NCBI GenBank assembly: GCA_905221605.1
Contig: CAJNDS010001469.1
Coordinates: 351,501-415,500 of the forward strand
Direction: 5' to 3'
Source: Symbiodinium natans
Lineage: Eukaryota > Sar > Dinophyceae > Suessiales > Symbiodiniaceae
DNA length: 64,000 nucleotides
Numbering within the stretch: the first letter of the stretch is position 1; every line of letters begins with the position of its first letter. Shown one piece after another: positions 12,501 through 21,031 of this stretch. The position numbers and the translations under genes were made by a program. The notes beneath the pieces were generated by a model, which saw only the letters and a list, made by a program, of their open reading frames with translations, had not been told where the DNA came from and made no database searches.

Positions 12501-12813
12501 GCGTTTCTTTCGTCGACACAGGTTCTTTGCGATTGCCATGCAGGTTGTGGCGTTCTGCCTGGCTGCATGCGGCGTGCTCCTTCCCTGGCCTTTGAGTGTT
12601 ATCCTAGCCGCGAACAACAGCATGCTCCCGTTTGTGTCGGTCGTCTTGCTGCTACTCGCCAACATCTGTTTACTTCGGCCTTTGCTGCGCAGCAGCCCGC
12701 CCAAAAGCTGCAGCATGGCTGCGGAGAGGCCGACACCGGCGCCGATACCTGCAGTCGACTTGCATTCCCTCGACAACAGCGACAACGAGTCAGGCTCTTG
12801 CTTTGAGATATAA
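6413..12813 (+). CDS. TIR-like (SHDW-motif) multi-pass membrane protein, spliced gene
   Basis: At least seven exons on the plus strand build one protein. A first exon has YDYFFSHDW (the first TIR-like strand) and a hydrophobic helix. Next come a helix ending in FWQ, FRKPERAFLD, then LCIPQDD and a KLVVLWSPNYFRRLWCTFE block (TIR-like box with WC..E), ITFVPVQIGTL, a TM helix pair, LPRQL...CFCCSHGHRHP, and a last exon with CDRALIY and about three TM helices. I recall this layout as an expanded dinoflagellate family, but no function is established. Introns begin GA or GC and end AG|G. Upstream exons, the part between 8460 and 11640, and one frame break near 11815-11825 are unresolved. It is probably a membrane signalling or sensing protein; TIR identity is inference. 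Confidence 0.6.
6635..6724. repeat. Family D foldback element in intron
   Basis: It lies in the first intron of the TIR-like gene. Ends are GGATCCATGTACC and a diverged partner. Confidence 0.65.
6782..6872. repeat. Family G foldback element in intron
   Basis: AGTAGGCCCTTTTTTCC on the left pairs loosely with AAAAAGGGCACCCTTTT on the right. Similar copies lie near 5235-5345, 8510-8600, 19450-19525, 49875-49970, 51560-51650, 53330-53415 and 60640-60720. Confidence 0.5.
6942..7002 (+). CDS. TIR-like gene, exon ending FWQ
   Basis: The acceptor is TTTCCTCTCCAG|G. The frame gives a hydrophobic helix ending LVLVFWQ. Its last 10 bases and the first three of the intron are duplicated 71 bp downstream. 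Confidence 0.55.
7003..7073 (+). mobile_element. Telomere-repeat introner (71-bp intron made by insertion)
   Basis: CTTCTGGCAGGAC occurs exactly at 6993-7005 and again at 7064-7076. Between the copies lie 58 bp of CCCTAAA-type repeat. Excising 7003-7073 (GA donor, AG|G acceptor) restores FWQ|DVLRLF in frame. The insertion thus duplicated 13 bp of exon, and the duplication supplies both splice sites. Confidence 0.75.
7074..7119 (+). CDS. TIR-like gene, exon DVLRLFRKPERAFLD
   Basis: The exon starts at the second copy of the duplicated GAC and runs in frame to a GA donor at 7120. In one frame it joins the next exon (phase 1). Confidence 0.5.
7165..7330. repeat. CCCTAAA array with AAAACCCT 8-mer block
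   Basis: Heptamer CCCTAAA units change at about 7222 into roughly a dozen AAAACCCT octamers and then back to heptamers. The array lies in an intron of the TIR-like gene. Confidence 0.85.
7393..7529 (+). CDS. TIR-like gene, exon with WSPNYFRRLWCTFE
   Basis: The acceptor is CCCAG|G at 7391-7393. The frame reads LCIPQDDQDLKERCIRGLAA, then KLVVLWSPNYFRRLWCTFE. The GC donor at 7530 joins in phase 0 to the exon at 8370. This is the most TIR-like part: a strand, an S..Y segment and a WC..E box. Confidence 0.65.
7590..7680. repeat. Foldback element with TTGCTTAAGAACCC-type ends
   Basis: CAAGTTGCTCAAGAACCC on the left pairs with GGGTTCTTAAGCAAGTA on the right. Relatives lie near 4030, 23725-23815, 29410-29505 and 46330-46430. 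Confidence 0.5.
8265..8340. repeat. TTTAGGG array
   Basis: About ten nearly perfect TTTAGGG units lie in the intron between 7530 and 8369. Confidence 0.95.
8370..8455 (+). CDS. TIR-like gene, exon ITFVPVQIGTL
   Basis: The acceptor is CGACAG|G. The frame reads VGFFLMNLQGQVEDITFVPV and on to about CSLRHP. Joined after WCTFE it completes the FE-x-x-x-FL...VPV pattern I recall for this family. The donor is not fixed; GC options lie near 8442-8456. Confidence 0.5.
8871..8982. repeat. Family B foldback element
   Basis: Family B has ends like ACCCAAAGAGCCCAATACCCC and the reverse complement, with a GGATCC centre and TTAAAT/ATTTAA arms, about 80-115 bp, and no coding capacity. This copy is diverged on the left. 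Confidence 0.65.
9942..10090. repeat. Family D element interrupted by a CCCTAAA array
   Basis: The two D arms (GATCCATGTAGC and CACATGGATCC) are separated by about 35 bp of degenerate CCCTAAA sequence at about 9995-10025, so the array inserted into the element. Confidence 0.65.
10582..10834. repeat. Family D element with a nested family E element
   Basis: The D arms lie at 10582-10605 and about 10790-10834. Inside are a run of about 16 C, then a family E foldback (GGGAATGAGGGAATGAGGGCCC...CCCTCATTCCCTGC) with a TA-rich loop. Confidence 0.65.
11655..11926 (+). CDS. TIR-like gene, TM exon(s) plus CFCCSHGHRHP segment
   Basis: The first part reads a TM stretch (FVIVVIIAVFVLAICLTPAF, then a second helix). 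From about 11816 the frame changes by one at an A-run and reads EKRLRDVFDLPRQLREFRL and CFCCSHGHRHP. Either a very short intron or a one-base indel in the A6 run at about 11824 separates them. The GC donor at 11927 joins in phase 0 to the next exon. Confidence 0.5.
11927..12144 (+). other. GC-AG intron with partial family D element
   Basis: The donor is CCT|GC and the acceptor TCAG|G. The element fragment at 11962-12000 reads GGATCCATGTACCTATATAG and onward. Confidence 0.6.
12145..12813 (+). CDS. TIR-like gene, last exon, membrane domain
   Basis: This exon has 222 codons plus a TAA stop. It begins right after TCAG|GTG and reads VSGENIFCDRALIYQNLK; joined to ...GHRHP it continues the motif HP-x-S-G-x-x-x-CDR. 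About three hydrophobic helices follow (roughly residues 89-116, 127-156 and 160-181), then a Ser/Pro-rich acidic cytosolic tail. This is the longest host exon in the window and is GC-rich and repeat-free. Confidence 0.7.
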   Translation: MSGENIFCDRALIYQNLKVRGCGGREEQALDAFNGHVRRILAPNIEQKSKHHLLVLKHTLVATAAACFPHLAVSIPRSLERRVTGWRANVLFAGSQIFLDLAVVFLLRVTLLIGQLGHQRFFRRHRFFAIAMQVVAFCLAACGVLLPWPLSVILAANNSMLPFVSVVLLLLANICLLRPLLRSSPPKSCSMAAERPTPAPIPAVDLHSLDNSDNESGSCFEI

Positions 12814-13398
12814 TGTGTTTTAATACGGGTTTTGTTGTGGAAGTGCCAGGCAGCGCTTTCGATCCTCGGCGGTGCTCATCATTCCTTCCGCCTCTGTATC
12901 GGAGGATCAGAGAGCGCGGTGGATTTTCCGCTCCGCAGAGGTTTGTTCTTTTATTCTAAGGCGGTCTGCAACAGAGCGCTTACCCAGACCCCTGTAAAAA
13001 CTCCAAAAAGCAGATCCCTGTGAGGGTTCCGACAAAATATGGCCCAATGGTAGTATAGAAGGGTGCTTACGATGGGGGGTTGCTACTTTTTTGTCTTCTC
13101 CCCAGGGGTCTGGGTAGCTTCGTGTTTTCAGACCCTGAGTGCCGGAGAGCACCAGGCCTCAGACACGCCAAGACCCATACTGTCCCACAGCATTCTGGAG
13201 AGAAACTCTCCAAACCCTAAACTTGTGGTTTAGGGTTTAGGGTTTAGGATTTAAGGTTTAGGGTTTAGGGCCCTTATACTAACAGTCCTGAATAGGGATT
13301 GTAGTACCCCCTATACAATCACTATTAATGACTGTTAGTAAAAGGGGGAACATCCCAGCCCTAAACCCCAAACCCTAAGGGTGCTTGTACCAGTGTAG

Positions 13399-13537
13399 CA
13401 CTTGGAGGTTCATGGTACTTATCAAACCATTGCAACCCTACTTACAACTGTACTTACAACCATATTACTTAAGGGGCTTGCAAGTGGGTTATAAGTACAG
13501 TTGTACCTGGTTACTAAGTGCCATTAACCTCCAAGCA
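13399..13537. repeat. Family A foldback element
   Basis: Ends are CACTTGGAGG and CCTCCAAGCA, so CA replaces TA on both sides. Confidence 0.7.
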
Positions 13538-13650
13538 TAGACGTGCGGCTCTAAAGGGCCTCCCTGAAGGCCCTGAGCGGGCCCTGAACCCTAAGCCGCA
13601 GACCCGATACGTGTCGGTTCCGAATGCAGTCGCGCTCAATTGCTTACCTG

Positions 13651-13741
13651 AAGGCTCTACTGCATGTCCTTTTGGGTTTAGTTCTAGGGGACTCGAGTAT
13701 ACTACCCCAAAAAGGTACTACATAGGAGCCTCTAGGCAAAT
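13651..13741. repeat. Family F foldback element
   Basis: GAAGGCTCTACTGCATG...GTACTACATAGGAGCC; the arms pair imperfectly. Confidence 0.6.
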
Positions 13742-14335
13742 TCCAGAGGCCTCGCGGTTCAACCCACAGGGAGTCCAAGGACAAGATATGCCACCCGCAG
13801 TGAAGGTTCGGGGTTTAGGGTGTACCGGGTTTAGGGTTTAGGGATGTTTAGGGCTTAGGGTTTAGGGTTTAGGAGGGCTTCAGGAATTTCAGAAGCGGCT
13901 TTAGGGTTTAAGGGCAAGAAAGGGGGGGGGGGGCTTGTTGAATTATCGGGGATTTTATTAGGGTGTCGCTGGCGTTTTTTTTAGTCTAGGTATCCTTGAG
14001 AGTTGGGAGCTGCAGGAAGTTTAGGGTTTTGGGTTCAGGGTTTGCGGTTTAGGGTTTAGAGTTTAGGGTTTAGGGTTTAGGGTTACATACCAGACATGTG
14101 TTGCTTGTGTTGGGATGGTGGGATGGTATTGCCAGCAAGTCGGATTCACCAGCACACGCAGATCGTCCAGGCGGTTGTGGCTCAGGGATCTCACTGTACA
14201 AGCAAAAGGATCCATGTACCTTTTAGTAAGCTACTAATATATAGGACCCCCGAGCCCGCATTATTTCAACCCGACCCCAGGCTAAGGCGCTAAGGTTATG
14301 GGTTCCGCACCTATTACAGGCCTAGGATTTCGAAT

Positions 14336-14760
14336 TTAAGTTAAAATGCGAAACAATTGTACCCAGATTGAGCCGGAAAATGTACATGCCCGCGAAAATG
14401 TAGAAGGAATGCACCGGAAATTGCGAAATAAATGTAAGCGAAAAAAATAAATGTGAGAAAAAAGTGAAAAGAATGTAAAAACATGAGCAAAACTGTGCCG
14501 GAAATTGTAACAAACAAAACTCCCCTGGAAAAATAATGTGCCGGAAATGGTGAAATAATTTCGAGAAAATGTGCTCAGCAACTATCTAGCGAAGGCTTTA
14601 GTATGAACACAATGTCCCATGTTTGGTACAATTTCTGTGCATTTGGGGTCACAATTCTGGCACATTTTCCGTCACAATTCCAGGTACATTTGTTTTGGCA
14701 GTCACAATTTCCAGTGGTAGAGTTTTTACAATGTGGGCGCAGATGTTTCACAATTATTTG
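14336..14760. repeat. AT-rich inverted minisatellite
   Basis: The left half repeats variants of GCCGGAAATTGTGAA and AATGTACATG. The right half (14620-14730) carries the reverse complement (CACAATTTCC, GGCACATTTTCC). No coding capacity is seen. Confidence 0.55.
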
Positions 14761-14776
14761 TTCTTGGGTTTTGCAG

Positions 14777-14880
14777 GCTGTAATAGGAGCCGGAACACAT
14801 TACGCTAAGGAGCGTGTGGAACAACGCTGGGCAGTATTTGCTTCGTCCCGAAGCAGCGGAGGTTCTTGGCTTAAACCCCT
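14777..14880 (+). CDS. Exon-like island, unknown protein
   Basis: After TTTTGCAG|G a frame reads AVIGAGTHYAKERVEQRWAV, then Ser-rich residues. It lies about 800 bases upstream of the first recognised GH47 exon and could belong to it, but no GH47 motif is visible. Confidence 0.35.
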
Positions 14881-15035
14881 TCTAGCGAGTTGCCCTGGGT
14901 TACGTATTAGGGGTCTGTAGAGTTTAAACCTTACACCCTAAACCCTAGACCCTGCACACTAAAAACCCTAAACCAACAGGGTTTCTTGGCCCCTCAAAAC
15001 AGAAAGAGCCCATTGTGTTGGAACTTAAGGCCCTT

Positions 15036-15167
15036 TCTTGGAGGTTCATGCGACTTATTAACCAAGTGTAACTGTACTTATGACGTATCGGCCCCTGAAG
15101 TGCTGGTTAGAAGTACAGTTAGAAGTACATCTATAGTTGGTTAGTGAGTACCATGAACCTCCAAGTA
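15036..15167. repeat. Family A foldback element
   Basis: CTTGGAGGTTCATG on the left and CATGAACCTCCAAGTA on the right. Confidence 0.75.
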
Positions 15168-15686
15168 TTTGCCCTGACGTCGCAGTCATCTGCAGGATCC
15201 GTCTTGTGGCGTAGCGTCTGGGATTTCGGGCCTGGTCGAGCCCTGCGCATCCCTGCGCGCGAAACCCGAGCCCTGCGCCCCCGAACCGCAGAGCGCCCCT
15301 TCCAAGAGTCATGATACTGGAGGGGTCGCACCGAGCTGCACCCACCCACCCCTCAAGGGTTTAGGGTTTAGGGTTTAAGGTTTAGGGTTTAGGGATCCCC
15401 TCACACTAATAGTATCAAACCCACTCTACTCCCGAATATACGGGTTCAGGGAGGGCGAAAAAGACACACCCGTTTAGGTTTAAGGTTGTCTTCCAGTTTC
15501 TGGAGAGATTTCTTTGGGTGAAGGGGGGAGGGGTTACAGGGTTTGGGGTCTGAAGATCAAGGGATCTCCATGCGTCTGCAGTGGGAGTTCACCCGTGTTG
15601 CTAGAGGTTTAGGGTTTAGGTTTTAGGGAACAAATTAAAAAGCCCTAGCCCTAAACCCTAGCCCTAAACCCTAAACATCTCCGAAG

Positions 15687-15741
15687 GCAATTTTCTACAT
15701 GTTCTACTACACTGGCGACCCGAAGTATCGACGCTGGGCAG
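15687..15741 (+). CDS. GH47 exon A
   Basis: The acceptor is CCGAAG|G. The frame reads AIFYMFYYTGDPKYRRWAG, matching the ES.FY.YR.TGD.KYR..G region of GH47. The GT donor follows G15741 (phase 1). Confidence 0.75.
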
Positions 15742-18270
15742 GTCTGACAGCAGGGACTCGCTATGTCCTACGAGAGGGAGGGCCCAAAAGAGCCCTCTAC
15801 ACCCCTTAAATGCGGAGAATGTGGGTTTAGGGCTTAGGGCTTAGGGCTTAGGGCTCAGGGCTCAGGGCTGAGGGCTGAGGGCTTAGGGGAATAGACCTTA
15901 AATCACAGTAAGGATTCCTCTATTCCTTACTTAAGTGATATTGGGCACTCAGGCCGGGGGCGGGTGGCGGGGGGGGGGGGGGACCGGGGACGTAACCTCC
16001 AAAAGCCATAAGGGGAGCTCTCTACTCACCTCTTGGTGCCCTTCTACGGGTGGAAAATTCTATAGGGCACCTAGGAGGGACCCCAATTTGAAGAACTACT
16101 CAAGAACTATCTGCATGTTTATACAGGGGCACCCAAATAGGTACCCTAGGATGGGCTCTGTGACCCAATAAATCCCTACAGGGCGGGCCCTTGATTGGGA
16201 TGGCTTCTGATGGGGATTCGCAGACCCTAATAGCCCACCCTGCTTTGTTAGGGTTTAGGGTTTCAGGTTTAGAGCTCAAACACGCAAGCCCCCTGTGAAG
16301 AAGAGTTTGGCCTGTTAGGCCTAGGGGCTTTCTGGTTTCGATCATACTCATCCTTTCGGAACCCCTTTTATAGGGCCCGATCATATAGGACACAAAGACT
16401 TAGTAGAGCCCATTCTAGTTGTCGCATCTGGCTTATCGGGGTTTAGGGTTTAGGGTTTTCCCTAAACCCGAAACCCTAAACCCCACGACTTAGGGTTTTA
16501 GGGCTTCGGGTGTTATGTCCCCAACGCTAAACCCTAAACCATAAACCCTCCCTATACCTCCTAATGGCAGCAACAGGTGAGATCATGGAGGCCATCGAGA
16601 AGAACTGTCGGACAACCCACGGCTACAGTGGCTCTTCTCAAGTCTGCAAGAGTTTGGGGTTTAGGGTTTAGGCTTCAGGCTTTAGGCTCATAACTGGCGC
16701 TACAGTAGAACAACCCAAGTCTACTTGTTTGCAGGTTCTTCCTACTAGGACTAGGAAGCCCTGGTAGGGTCACCCGCAGAAAGTAGATCTGGTGTTCTTA
16801 AGGTACGGTAAGGCGCGCGTTGAGTGGTTTCGACTTCTGACAGCAAGAACCTGGTTTCGCTCACAAAGTAGACTTACTAAGCTTCCAAGCCCATGAGATC
16901 AGAGGGCTCTTTTTTTTGTCAGTTCTCGAAGCAAGGAGACAGTAAGGGCTCGTGTCGCCCTAAACCCTAAACCCTAAACCCTAAACCCTAAACCCTAAAC
17001 CCTAAACCCTAAACCCTAAACCCTAAACCCTAAACTCCGAAAACACTCTTGCCATGGCATTGCTGAGCACCTCGGTTCAACCCTCAGCGCCTAGGGGTGC
17101 ATCAACCTACAAGACAGTACTTGGAAGCTCTTTTGACTTTGTAAGTCTGCGTTGTACCCCCTCAGAAGCCCTCTTTGAATTCCCATAACCCACGAACCCA
17201 CCTTACTAACCCTACTTGCAAAGTGAGAAGGGCTTCCAAGTATGTAAAGCTCCTATATGCTATGTAAGAACCCCCTTTAAGGCACAAGTTTGGGATGATC
17301 CCCCGTATGCTAACAGCTCCTTGATAGGGATTGTAGTAGGGGGGTACTCTAATCCCTATGAAGGACTGCTAGTATAAGGGGAACATCCCAAGCACAAGTA
17401 CATACCGGAAAGGTAAGCATTTTGGGGAAGCCTTTGCCGTGTTATGCTACTTATGGCCGAGATCCACATACCGGTGCCCCTTGATGAAGGAAGATAGCTT
17501 AATCTAGGGATCCTTGATATGATTTAGGGTATCTTCCTAAACTATGGGGTATTGGGGCTCTTCGGGTGCTCTCTGTCTCTCTTTCTCTCGCGCTCTCGCC
17601 CTCTCCCTCTCTCTGTCCCTCCCTCTCCCTCCCTCTCCCCCTCTCCCCCTCTCCTCCTCTCCCCCTCTCCTCTCTCGCCCTCTCGCCCTCTCCCCCTCTC
17701 CCCCTCCCCATCTCCCCCTCTCATCCCCCTCTCCCACCTCTCCCCTCGCCCCCTCCTCCTCTCTCCGCTCTCCCCTCCTTCATCCCTCTCCTCCCTCTCT
17801 CCCTCTCTCCCTCTCATCCTCTCTCCCTCTCTCCCTCTCTCCCTCTCTCCCTCGCTCTCCCGCTCTCCCTCCTCTCCCTCTCTCCCTCTCCCCTCTCCTC
17901 CTCATCTCCCTCTCTCCCTCTCTCTCCCTCTCTCCCTCTCTCCCTCGCTCTCCTCCTCCCCTTCTCCCCTCTCTACCTTCTCTACCTCCCTCCCTCTCTC
18001 CTCTCTCCCTCTCTCCCCTCTCCCCCCGTTTCCTCTCTTTCCTCTCTTTCTCCTCTCTCTCTCCTCTCTTCTGTCTTTTCGCTCTCTCTCCCCTTCTCTC
18101 TCTCCTCTCTCCCTCTCCTCTCGCTCTCGCTCTCTCTGTCTTCTCCTCCTCCCTCTCTCCCTCTCTCCCTCTCTCCCTCGCTCCCTCTCTCCCTCTCTAC
18201 CTCTCTACCTCTCTCCCTCTCTCCCTCTCGTCCTCTCTCCCTCTCTCCCTTTCCCTCTTTCCTCTCTTTC

Positions 18271-18308
<38 letters not shown>

Positions 18309-18429
18309 TTCGCTCTCTCGCTCTCTCTCTCTCTCTCTCTCGCCCTCTCGCTCGCTCTCGCTCTCTCTCGCCCTCTCGCTCTCTCTCGCTCTCTCTCGCC
18401 CTCTCGCTCTCTCTCGCTTGCTCGCTGTA

Positions 18430-18472
<43 letters not shown>

Positions 18473-20327
18473 CTCTCGCTCTCTCTCTGCTTCGCACGCC
18501 AAGGCACCCCCTGTCAATATGCAGGACTACCCGAACCTTTTCCCGTACTTGCTTTGTGGGCCAACTTTAATCAGAGATTAGGCACCCCAAAAAAGTGACT
18601 CATAATAAAGCAGATTGAATGTCTCACTCTCACCCAATGTGGTAGCTTCGACATTGAATCCTTGCCTACCTTGTGCGAGTGCGCACGTCGGCACCCTACA
18701 TCCAATGTGCAGGGGTCCAGATGTGCAAGTAGTGGCAGCCTAGGTGCAGTGACCGATGTTCGACGGAGCCCCGCGACTTTACGCAACGAGATGGAGACCT
18801 TCTTTTTGGCGGACGCTCGGCTGGCTTCGGGGTTTGGGGTTTAGGGTTAGGGTTGAGGGAAAAATTTCTGGATTTCCATATGCATGAAGATCTCCTCCAA
18901 AGTCAGGGTGACGTCTTGCTTGAACTCCATGATAGCATTTATTCCAGTCATCGATATGTTTGTTCTTTCAACAGTGTGCCCCCGCGAATAGCTCGTAAGA
19001 TGATTTCCTGAGTTCAACATTCAGACTGAGCGTGTTGCCACGAGAGCGACGAGCTCGACCAGGCGCGCTGAGACAAGCCTGTGCAAAAAAGGGTTTAGGG
19101 TTTAGGGCTTTAGTATTAGGGCCTCCAAGTTGCCAGGATGGGCTAGGCCATTTGACCCTCGGTTGTTTATGGGGATGGGATTGTGAGATCCAAAGCCCTC
19201 TCAATGGCTCATCCTGGTGCTCCCCCAGCTGCCGCTGCACTGGCCATGGCAGGGGGCCCTCGGTTTTGCAAGCTGTATACCTCTAGCTGTGGTTTCTTGT
19301 CTGGGGGGGGGGGGTACCTATAGTTTCTTGGTACTGTATATTGTATACTGGTGATAAATGAGGTGGTGGAAAAAGGGAACCACCATGGGACGTCTAGGTT
19401 GAAGAAGGTGGGCAATGAAGGCCCCTCGGACGAAGAGCTTGCGTTTAGGCTTCTGGGCTTCCTTTTTTTGAAGTAACCAACCCAAAACAGGGTACCCCTG
19501 TTCTCATATTCCTGCTGGGCTACTATAGGGTTTAGGGCCTTTAGGGAAGTCTTCGGCCCAGGAGACCTTGAAGTATCTCTACCTCACTTTCGTCCCAAAC
19601 CCGCGCGCGGCTCCGTGGCCGCACTGGACCGGGAAAGTAGGGTTTCGGGTTTAGGGAGTGCCTGTAACCGAGCTGCTGGCGCACGAGGCTCGCTGCAAAA
19701 GGGTTGAGAGTTTAGGGTTTAGGGTTTAGGGTTTGCCTTGTGGACCGAATGAACCCTGAGAGGGTTATTGGTTCATATTGCCTGAAAGTGGAGTTGTAGA
19801 ATATAGGGTATTTGGTTCCCAAGGAAAAAAGGGGGCTTGCTCTTTATTTCGGGTGTGGATGGAGGGCTTGGAAGGATTAGAACTGTCAGCTTTGACGTGC
19901 TTTTGCGGTGGCAAAAGGTCTACATGGTCTGTGGCGCAGCGAAGCCTGCTACGCGCAGACTTACGCGCAGACTTAGGAAGAACCTGTTCATGCAAGAGCC
20001 ACTAGAACCTCACCAGCAGAACATATCTCACTTTCCTGTGTGATCCTTCGCGTCGTAACTCGAAGACTCCTAAGCAGACTCTGTCATCCTACATCTTTGT
20101 CGATACCCTGGAATGGCCGCCTAAATGCACTTTGTGTCGCCTCTGTTGGCTTCAGGTTGTTTTCAAATTGGCTTCCGAAAAGCACGTACTGTCTTCAGCT
20201 TGGTATGTGCAGCGACGCGCAGGTGTTGAACCTCGACGACTTCGTTATCACGACCGAAGCCCATCCTCTTAGAATAGCCAAAGCAGCAGCAGCTGCCAAT
20301 CGGCAGCAGAAGTTCCTAGGCAAGTGA
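15687..20327 (+). CDS. GH47 alpha-1,2-mannosidase, C-terminal half, five exons
   Basis: Five exons join without frame breaks into the C-terminal third to half of a class I (GH47) mannosidase, which trims alpha-1,2-linked mannose from N-glycans in the ER or Golgi. Visible motifs in order: AIFYMFYYTGDPKYRRWAG, EIMEAIEKNCRTTHGYSG, NEMETFFLAETLKYLYL and DDFVITTEAHPL. The Thr of the TEAHP motif binds the catalytic calcium in characterised members. The protein ends 19 residues later at TGA. Donors are GT, GC (or GT), GA and GC; every acceptor is AG|G. The N-terminal half, with the DALDTL and E(H)L-type motifs, was not found, so upstream exons are missed or the gene is truncated. ER-mannosidase versus EDEM type cannot be decided; TEAHP favours a processing mannosidase. 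Confidence 0.75.
16577..16645 (+). CDS. GH47 exon B
   Basis: The acceptor is CAACAG|G. The frame reads EIMEAIEKNCRTTHGYSG. The end is either T16645 with a GC donor or A16651 with a GT donor; both keep the frame. Confidence 0.7.
16959..17034. repeat. CCCTAAA array
   Basis: About eleven perfect heptamers. Confidence 0.95.
17290..17391. mobile_element. Family C element inside family D, with exact 8-bp duplication
   Basis: TTGGGATG...CATCCCAA is flanked by GCACAAGT at 17282-17289 and 17392-17399. The flanks are the two parts of a D-element arm, so this is a nested insertion. Confidence 0.8.
17565..18495. repeat. Homopyrimidine (CT-rich) tract, about 930 bp
   Basis: Imperfect CTCTCC/CTCTCT repeats with rare G (mostly CTCGCT) and A. 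All open frames across it are repeat artefacts (Ser/Leu/Pro, or Arg/Glu on the other strand). It lies in an intron of the GH47 gene. Confidence 0.95.
18744..18811 (+). CDS. GH47 exon C
   Basis: The acceptor is CCTAG|G. The frame reads AVTDVRRSPATLRNEMETFF and LA, equal to the D.MESFFLAET motif of GH47 up to the alanine. The GA donor is at 18812. Confidence 0.75.
18812..19561 (+). other. GH47 intron C (GA-AG)
   Basis: It contains short TTTAGGG arrays (18835-18855, 19090-19110) and a family G fragment near 19450-19525. No other feature was seen. Confidence 0.6.
19562..19606 (+). CDS. GH47 exon D
   Basis: The acceptor is GCCCAG|G. The frame reads ETLKYLYLTFVPNPR, continuing FFLA|ETLKYLYL exactly. 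The GC donor at 19607 keeps phase 0. Confidence 0.75.
20223..20327 (+). CDS. GH47 terminal exon
   Basis: The acceptor is GCGCAG|G. The frame reads VLNLDDFVITTEAHPLRIAK, an alanine-rich tail and TGA. TEAHPL is the hallmark C-terminal GH47 motif. Confidence 0.8.
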   Translation: MLNLDDFVITTEAHPLRIAKAAAAANRQQKFLGK

Positions 20328-20565
20328 GACACAGGCACGCAGAGGCGCCGGATGCGTGACAGCTGTTTTCACCGTCTGGCGATGCGGGTCGGGCCCGCTC
20401 TTTGCGTGTAGTAGTACTCATACCCTAGAGGCATTAAAGATAGTTAGGGTTTAGGGTTTAGGGTTTAGGGTTTAGGGTTAGTAGGGTCGGTCTAGGGTCT
20501 AGGGTTTAGGGGGCCTGGCTTCCTTCACCCGGAGCAGGTTTTCGTCGAGCGCCCAAGCAAAACAT
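20328..20565. other. 3' flank of GH47 gene
   Basis: About 100 bases of unique sequence, then a TTTAGGG array (20442-20510). No terminator-like signal is recognisable. Confidence 0.5.
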
Positions 20566-20645
20566 GGCTTCGGCTTTGCGGGGGGCTCGTCCAGTCTTGT
20601 CAGCCCGGTTTGCTGTCATCGCCGCCCTCGCCACAACACTAAACC
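20566..20645 (+). CDS. Candidate 5' exon with N-terminal targeting-type sequence
   Basis: ATG in the context AAAACATGGCT starts MASALRGARPVLSARFAVIA and continues hydrophobic (ALATTLN). An Arg-spaced, Ala-rich start followed by a hydrophobic stretch suggests a signal or mitochondrial/plastid leader. It could be the start of the HAD phosphatase gene (next recognised exon at 24040) or of another gene. Confidence 0.4.
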
Positions 20646-20938
20646 AGAGTAACCCTAAATCCAAACCCCTACCCTGAGGCTCCAAGGACTCTTATTTCAG
20701 GGTTTTTGGGCCCAAAGGCCTTACTGTATAAGGTTGTTGGGCTATTTTGAGCCTAAGGGCTATAAACCCCAAAGCCATATCAGCAGACCTGCTTAGATGA
20801 GCCCCTGCTGGTCTTGCTCTATGCACAAGAGGCCTTTGAGGCTGGATAATTCACAAGGCGGTGAGCCGCCAGGGCGGTCACAGAGCCGGGGCTCTCGTTC
20901 CATTCGCAAGAAACACCTCCAAAAATCGATTTTGGGGG

Positions 20939-21031
20939 TACCCAAAGAGCTCAATACCCCTTAACTAAGGGATATACCTTAAAAGCATCTTAGCATCCCG
21001 CATGTACATTGAGGTATATTGGGCTCTTGGG
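20939..21031. repeat. Family B foldback element
   Basis: TACCCAAAGAGCTCAATACC at left; GGTATATTGGGCTCTTGGG at right. Confidence 0.7.

Larger units (their letters stand above)
12814..14776. other. Gene 3' flank and spacer with repeats
   Basis: The first 380 bases after the TAA are probably the 3' UTR of the TIR-like gene. Then follow TTTAGGG arrays (13225-13270, 13815-13875, 14045-14085), family C (13267-13357), A (13399-13537) and F (13651-13741) elements, and an AT-rich inverted repeat region (14336-14760). Islands near 13600-13650 and 14096-14200 are open but unassigned. Confidence 0.5.
16646..18743 (+). other. GH47 intron with homopyrimidine block
   Basis: This 2.1-kb intron holds a perfect CCCTAAA array (16959-17034), a family D element split by a family C element, and about 930 bases of almost pure C/T on the sense strand. 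Confidence 0.7.

Noticed and set aside
12486-12785. Minus-strand frame of 99 codons
   Set aside because: Opposite the last exon of the TIR-like gene, which has TM helices and joins to upstream exons.
17499-18598. Long open frames on both strands (up to 348 codons)
   Set aside because: They read through the CT-rich tract as Ser/Leu/Pro or Arg/Glu repeats, with no start context, motif or codon structure.
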